In this document: positions 60,328-64,000 of the stretch, piece by piece
Layout of the letters: each line of letters begins with the position of its first letter
Position numbering within the stretch: position 1 is the first letter of the stretch
Assembly: GCA_025808375.1 (NCBI GenBank)
Contig: CP061009.1
Location: 806,001 to 870,000, forward strand
DNA: 64,000 nucleotides
Source of the DNA: Duncaniella muricolitica
GTDB taxonomy: Bacteria; Bacteroidota; Bacteroidia; Bacteroidales; Muribaculaceae
Reading direction: 5' to 3'
Position numbers and translations under genes: made by a program
Notes under the pieces: generated by a model
Told to the model about the DNA's origin: nothing
Seen by the model: only the letters and a program-made list of their open reading frames with translations
The model's database searches: none

Positions 60328-63219
60328 TCAGAATTTGGCTTTGATTTCGGCTCCGAAATACATCGGCGAGTACATTTCGCGATAGCCGCCGATTACATTC
60401 TGAGTGTAGACTCTGTTGAATTTCAAGAAGTTGTTGGCTATGACCGAGAGCTCTACATAATTGCCTATCTCTTTAGTGACCTTGAAGTTGAGCATGCATG
60501 TCATGGGATAGGTCTGAGTGTTGTAAAACTCGGTGTTGTAATAGCTCGTTATCAGTTCCTGCGGCCTTTCGACAGCCGAGGGGTCCCAGGGATGATAGGT
60601 GAGATTTTTGTCGTAATATCCTATGGGGTCGATGCTGAGTATAGGGCGGTCAAGCGATGAGGTGACAAGATGGTAGAGCGGCTTGCCGTCGGCATCCTCA
60701 TAGATGTTGCGATAGCTGTCGTGCCACACCACCTGGACTGTGGTGGAGAAGATGAGCCTGATGGCCGGTATGTGGGTGACGAATCGGAAGTTGGTGTTGA
60801 CACGTGATAGTATCGTGCCCGCTCCGGCCGGCATCACGCCGAGATAGGTGTTGAAGGTGGTGACTCCGTTGTCGTCCACACTGTCGACGACACGGCTCGA
60901 GCTGAACGAGGTGGCGGTGTTGCGGCGTTTGATCCAGAACCACGCGCCGTCGACTATAAGATTGGTCGAGAGGGGTTTTATTTTGCCGAAGTTGAATGTG
61001 TATTCTATGCCGTGTTTGCGTGTGTCGATGGTATTGGCCGGCATGGAGTAGGAGCGTACTTCGCGCAGACGGCTTGACGGAGCTTCTTTGACGGAGCCGT
61101 CGGCTGTGGTGTAATATAGCTTGCCGTCAGTGTAGTGGGGGATTGTCGATGAAGCCTGGTCGGCCGTGGGGATTACGTAACGGTTGTAGTCAAGGCTCAG
61201 CGGGCATGAGACGAAGCCAAATTCATTGCGGACATGTTCGCTGAAAAATGTCACCGAGCCTGTGATGTCGCGGATACGTCCGTTGAGCCCGATTTCAAAT
61301 TTTGTAGCGCGAGCCGGTTTGAGGTCCGGATTGGCTGTATTGCCTACCACATGGGTGGTCATTACAGCAATATTGCGCGGGTCGTTGATGCCGGTATAGC
61401 TGTTGTAGTTGACAAAATCAAAGTAGGCCGGGGTGGGATAGAGCGACGCCATGGTGGGCATCTTGGAGGCTATGCCGTAACCGCCGGTGAGCGACAGGTG
61501 GTGAAACAGCCGGTTGTTGTCGGGGGTGAGAAACCGGTAGGTGGCGTTGACGCGCGGGTCGACAGTGGTGATGTCGCCGCGCAGAGCCTGCCGGCTGTCG
61601 ATAAACATGCGGCCGGCACGCACTCCGGGCTGGAGTGTGAGTATGGTCGACCCAAGATGATATTCGGTCATGCCTTCGGCAAAGACCGAGAGTGTGGATA
61701 GCGAGGGGAGTTCACTGTAGGAGCGGGGACGCACCGACTGGCCTTCACCTTGCACCGGGGGAAGCGAGGGGTCATACATCATGCCTCCGCCGTGATTGGC
61801 GTTGAGGTTGTAGTCGACACCGAGTTTGACATTGACTGTGCCGCGAGGCAGCAGAAACGTGCGGTTGGCCTTGAGCTGTGCAAAGACGTTGAGCGGTTTG
61901 CCGTCAAGTTTGTAGTTGCACAGATAGGTGGCCGGCAGAAATCCCACCTGCATCTCGCCCGGCACATATGAGTGGGAGTAGGGCACCACTCCCGAGCCTA
62001 TATAGCGGTTGTAGATGTCTTCCTGATGAGTATACTGGAATGAAGCCGAGTAAGAGAGATTGGAGATGGCCTTGCGGTTGAGCCGCCACATGCCGTTGAC
62101 GGCCAGGCGGAAACTTTGCTCAAGATTTTTGAAATACTCATCCTTGAGCATGGCTTCGTCGCTCTTGGTGTCGCTGAGATTGCGGTAATATGTGGCATTG
62201 ACGTTGAATGAGAGCGGAGTGGATGTCTGAAGGAATATCTTGGAGTAGGCTGCATTGGCCGTGATGCGGTCATAGCCCAGATAGGTTTTGCGGAGGTCGG
62301 CGTTTGACTTGGTGTAGTCCAGCCCGAAGTTGAGCGAGCCGCCATTGCCGCGCAGTCTCAGACCTTTGCCTACCGAAAGTAGTTTGGAGTTGGGGTCGAC
62401 CTTGACCTGTGCCGTCCAAGGTGTGACACCGGCCTTGGTGTTGATGATGACCGCGCCTGATGTAAGGTTGCCGTATTCGACCGAAGGGATGCCTCTAATC
62501 ACCTCGATTGACTCTATATTGTCGGGAGAGATCTGACGCAGGTCCACACCGCGTCCCGATGTAGTCTGGTCGTTCATGCTCACCTGCTGTACCGACGAGC
62601 TGCTGCCCGAGCGGGCTGTGGAGAATACCTGCATGTTGGCGTCGTTGGATATTGGTGTGCCGTCGACCACGATAGCTGTGCCGAGAGCGTTGTTGGCATC
62701 CTCGCCGGCGTCAATCTCACGTATTGAAGCCTGGCCGGCATTGGTAAGATCGGGATTCTTGGTGACGGCACCCGGCAACAGTTGGAGCATATCCTCCACA
62801 CTTTTGGCCTGGAGATGCCGTATGGCCGACTGGCCTATGAGCGACGACGAGCCCATCTTGCCCTCTTCGGCGGTGACAACCACCTCTTTGAGCGCGAGAT
62901 TGGATGGATTGAGCCGTATGATTATATCCTGTCGGATGGAGTCGTTGAGGCTAAACTCTCCCCTGGCAGTCTCATATCCGAGATAGGAGACCTCATATTC
63001 ATATTTGCCCGGATTGAGTTTGGTAAACGTAAATCGGCCGTCGGCATCTGTCGCCGCCCAATCCTGTGTGTTTAGCCTGACAATAGCCGCCGCTACAGGT
63101 TCGTCATTGTCGGATGAAATGACCACTCCGTAGAGAGCTCGTGGAGCGGCCGACAGGTTAAGTGTGCAGAGTATCGCTATAATCGCACTCGCGAATTTAC
63201 GACAAAAATATTTATTCAT
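60328..63219 (-). CDS. TonB-dependent outer membrane receptor
   Basis: 963 aa. Signal peptide (to about 24), a carboxypeptidase-regulatory-like domain (LYGVVISSDNDEPVAAAIVR...YEVSYLGYETA), a TonB-box-like region (ALKEVVVTAEE), a plug (SVEDMLQLLPG, GTAIVVDGTPI, IESIEVIRGIPSVEYGNLTSG), and a barrel ending YFGAEIKAKF with aromatic C-terminus. It imports an unidentified large or metal-bearing substrate with the DUF4876 lipoprotein and barrel protein. Absence of SusD nearby argues against a glycan SusCD pair. A -7 TAATTTTG (63292-63299) is upstream, without a clear -33. Confidence 0.92.
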   Translation of the reverse strand: MNKYFCRKFASAIIAILCTLNLSAAPRALYGVVISSDNDEPVAAAIVRLNTQDWAATDADGRFTFTKLNPGKYEYEVSYLGYETARGEFSLNDSIRQDIIIRLNPSNLALKEVVVTAEEGKMGSSSLIGQSAIRHLQAKSVEDMLQLLPGAVTKNPDLTNAGQASIREIDAGEDANNALGTAIVVDGTPISNDANMQVFSTARSGSSSSVQQVSMNDQTTSGRGVDLRQISPDNIESIEVIRGIPSVEYGNLTSGAVIINTKAGVTPWTAQVKVDPNSKLLSVGKGLRLRGNGGSLNFGLDYTKSNADLRKTYLGYDRITANAAYSKIFLQTSTPLSFNVNATYYRNLSDTKSDEAMLKDEYFKNLEQSFRLAVNGMWRLNRKAISNLSYSASFQYTHQEDIYNRYIGSGVVPYSHSYVPGEMQVGFLPATYLCNYKLDGKPLNVFAQLKANRTFLLPRGTVNVKLGVDYNLNANHGGGMMYDPSLPPVQGEGQSVRPRSYSELPSLSTLSVFAEGMTEYHLGSTILTLQPGVRAGRMFIDSRQALRGDITTVDPRVNATYRFLTPDNNRLFHHLSLTGGYGIASKMPTMASLYPTPAYFDFVNYNSYTGINDPRNIAVMTTHVVGNTANPDLKPARATKFEIGLNGRIRDITGSVTFFSEHVRNEFGFVSCPLSLDYNRYVIPTADQASSTIPHYTDGKLYYTTADGSVKEAPSSRLREVRSYSMPANTIDTRKHGIEYTFNFGKIKPLSTNLIVDGAWFWIKRRNTATSFSSSRVVDSVDDNGVTTFNTYLGVMPAGAGTILSRVNTNFRFVTHIPAIRLIFSTTVQVVWHDSYRNIYEDADGKPLYHLVTSSLDRPILSIDPIGYYDKNLTYHPWDPSAVERPQELITSYYNTEFYNTQTYPMTCMLNFKVTKEIGNYVELSVIANNFLKFNRVYTQNVIGGYREMYSPMYFGAEIKAKF

Positions 63220-63291
63220 TGATGAGTGACATTCGACGGCAATAGACCGTTGCCGCAGAGAGAAATTAATAAACTGCTATTATTTGCAGTG

Positions 63292-63299
63292 CAAAATTA
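63292..63299 (-). promoter_or_regulatory. -7 box for the TonB receptor operon
   Basis: TAATTTTG on the minus strand 73 nt before the receptor ATG. No -33 at proper spacing. Confidence 0.4.
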
Positions 63300-63450
63300 C
63301 TCATGTGTCAATCAGCCGACAATACTCAAAAATAGTGAAATTTCTAACGTAAATAATTGAAATTGATTATTACGGCATCTTCTGAAGCAGTGGCTTCTCG
63401 CTGGGGTATCGCTGGGGTATAAGGGTATTTGACTGTATGATGGTAAATAA

Positions 63451-63482
63451 TTTGTGTATTTGCACTTAGATGGCTATCTTTA
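63451..63482 (+). promoter_or_regulatory. Promoter of the SanA-like gene
   Basis: TTTG (63451-63454), 20-bp spacer, TATCTTTA (63475-63482), 21 nt before the ATG. An 11-bp tandem duplication (TCGCTGGGGTA twice, about 63397-63418) lies upstream. Confidence 0.6.
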
Positions 63483-63502
63483 CATACTTTTAATAAGAGA
63501 AT

Positions 63503-64000
63503 ATGAAAACGAAAACACTTATAAAACGAGTAGTTCTGAGCCTCAGCGCGTTTCTGCTATTGGTCGTGGCTTTTACAATCTATGCTAATGTCAGGGTGGG
63601 AAATGCTGCCGAAAAGAGACTATATGCAACGGTCGATTCGGTGCCTCACAACAAGGTGGCCCTTCTGCTCGGAACAAATCCGCTTAATAGGTGGGGACGT
63701 CCCAATTCATACTTTACCAACCGCATTAATACGGCTGCCGAGCTATATCATGCCGGTAAGGTCGATTTTATCATAGCGAGCGGTGACAATCACACAAAGC
63801 TATATGATGAGCCAACCGCTATGCGTGATTCACTGATCGCTCATGGTGTGCCGGAGGACAGAATCATACTTGACTTTGCCGGATTCAGGACCCTTGACTC
63901 TGTGGTCAGGGCAAAGGAGGTGTTTGGATGCGATTCATTGACAATCATATCGCAGGCCGATCATAATGCAAGAGCATTGTATCTTGCCGAGGCCAACGGA
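63503..64000 (+). CDS. SanA/YdcF-like (DUF218) membrane protein, 3' partial
   Basis: The frame is open at the window end (166 codons seen). An N-terminal membrane helix (VVLSLSAFLLLVVAFTIYA), then VALLLGTNPLNRWGRPN, TNRINTAAELYHAGKVDFIIASGDN, EPTAMRDSLIAHGVPEDRII and RTLDSVVRAKEVFG, TIISQADHNARALYLA: the DUF218 pattern of SanA, a protein linked to envelope barrier function (vancomycin sensitivity). Divergent from the TonB operon. Confidence 0.9.
   Translation, partial: MKTKTLIKRVVLSLSAFLLLVVAFTIYANVRVGNAAEKRLYATVDSVPHNKVALLLGTNPLNRWGRPNSYFTNRINTAAELYHAGKVDFIIASGDNHTKLYDEPTAMRDSLIAHGVPEDRIILDFAGFRTLDSVVRAKEVFGCDSLTIISQADHNARALYLAEANG

Noticed and set aside
1..64000. CRISPR array
   Set aside because: No regularly spaced repeat set was seen; short repeats found are leader motifs, tandem duplications or palindromes.

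Overview
The window comes from a member of the Bacteroidales. Promoters match the Bacteroides form (-33 TTTG, 19-20 bp spacer, -7 TAnnTTTG), there is a CTnDOT-type tetracycline-resistance conjugative element, and the right end carries a TonB receptor with DUF4876 and DUF6850 neighbours. The GC-rich chromosomal segment at the right would fit Muribaculaceae or a relative, but genus is an inference.

Region 1 (1 to about 28,608) is one end of a CTnDOT-family integrative conjugative element (ICE). It runs from the relaxase C-terminus and the coupling protein mobC, through a two-gene cargo (AAA/DUF4143 ATPase plus a large KAP NTPase), to rteC, a DHFR/RibD-like gene, a strongly structured RNA candidate, and the tetQ-rteA-rteB operon with its leader-peptide attenuator. 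After that come a giant methylase/helicase protein, DUF1896, topoisomerase III (exc), a DUF3945 protein, four small HTH proteins in two divergent pairs, a RhuM-like protein and a 411-aa IntDOT-type integrase. The ICE ends at a GTAACTTTGC core matching the CTnDOT att consensus GTAnnTTTGC. Tetracycline releases tetQ-rteA-rteB translation, RteA/RteB turn on rteC, and RteC turns on the excision genes (known for CTnDOT; inferred here).

Region 2 (about 28.6 to 57.65 kb) holds a DUF262-DUF1524 restriction-type gene and then a prophage read mostly leftwards. Its order is: repressor (+ strand), ERF/PD-(D/E)XK/SSB-like/NinB/helicase/VRR-NUC/replication genes, PcfM/PcfK/PcfJ-like genes, small genes, HTH regulator, DUF488, tRNA-Gly, a four-gene overlapping enzyme cluster, terminase, tail genes and tape measure. 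I see no portal, capsid, protease, lysis or integrase gene. Either the phage is defective, or part of it lies beyond the ICE.

The most interesting object is the phage cluster at 41,117-45,668: a fold-III PLP enzyme, an amidoligase fused to a Mom-like GNAT domain, a ParB-like protein and an ATP-grasp ligase, next to a tRNA-Gly and directly upstream of the terminase. I infer a system that builds and attaches an amino-acid or peptide-like group, most plausibly to phage DNA as an anti-restriction hypermodification.

Region 3 (57.68-64 kb) is chromosome: a DUF6850 outer-membrane barrel whose end abuts the prophage, a DUF4876 lipoprotein, a TonB-dependent receptor, and a divergent SanA/YdcF-like gene cut by the window end.
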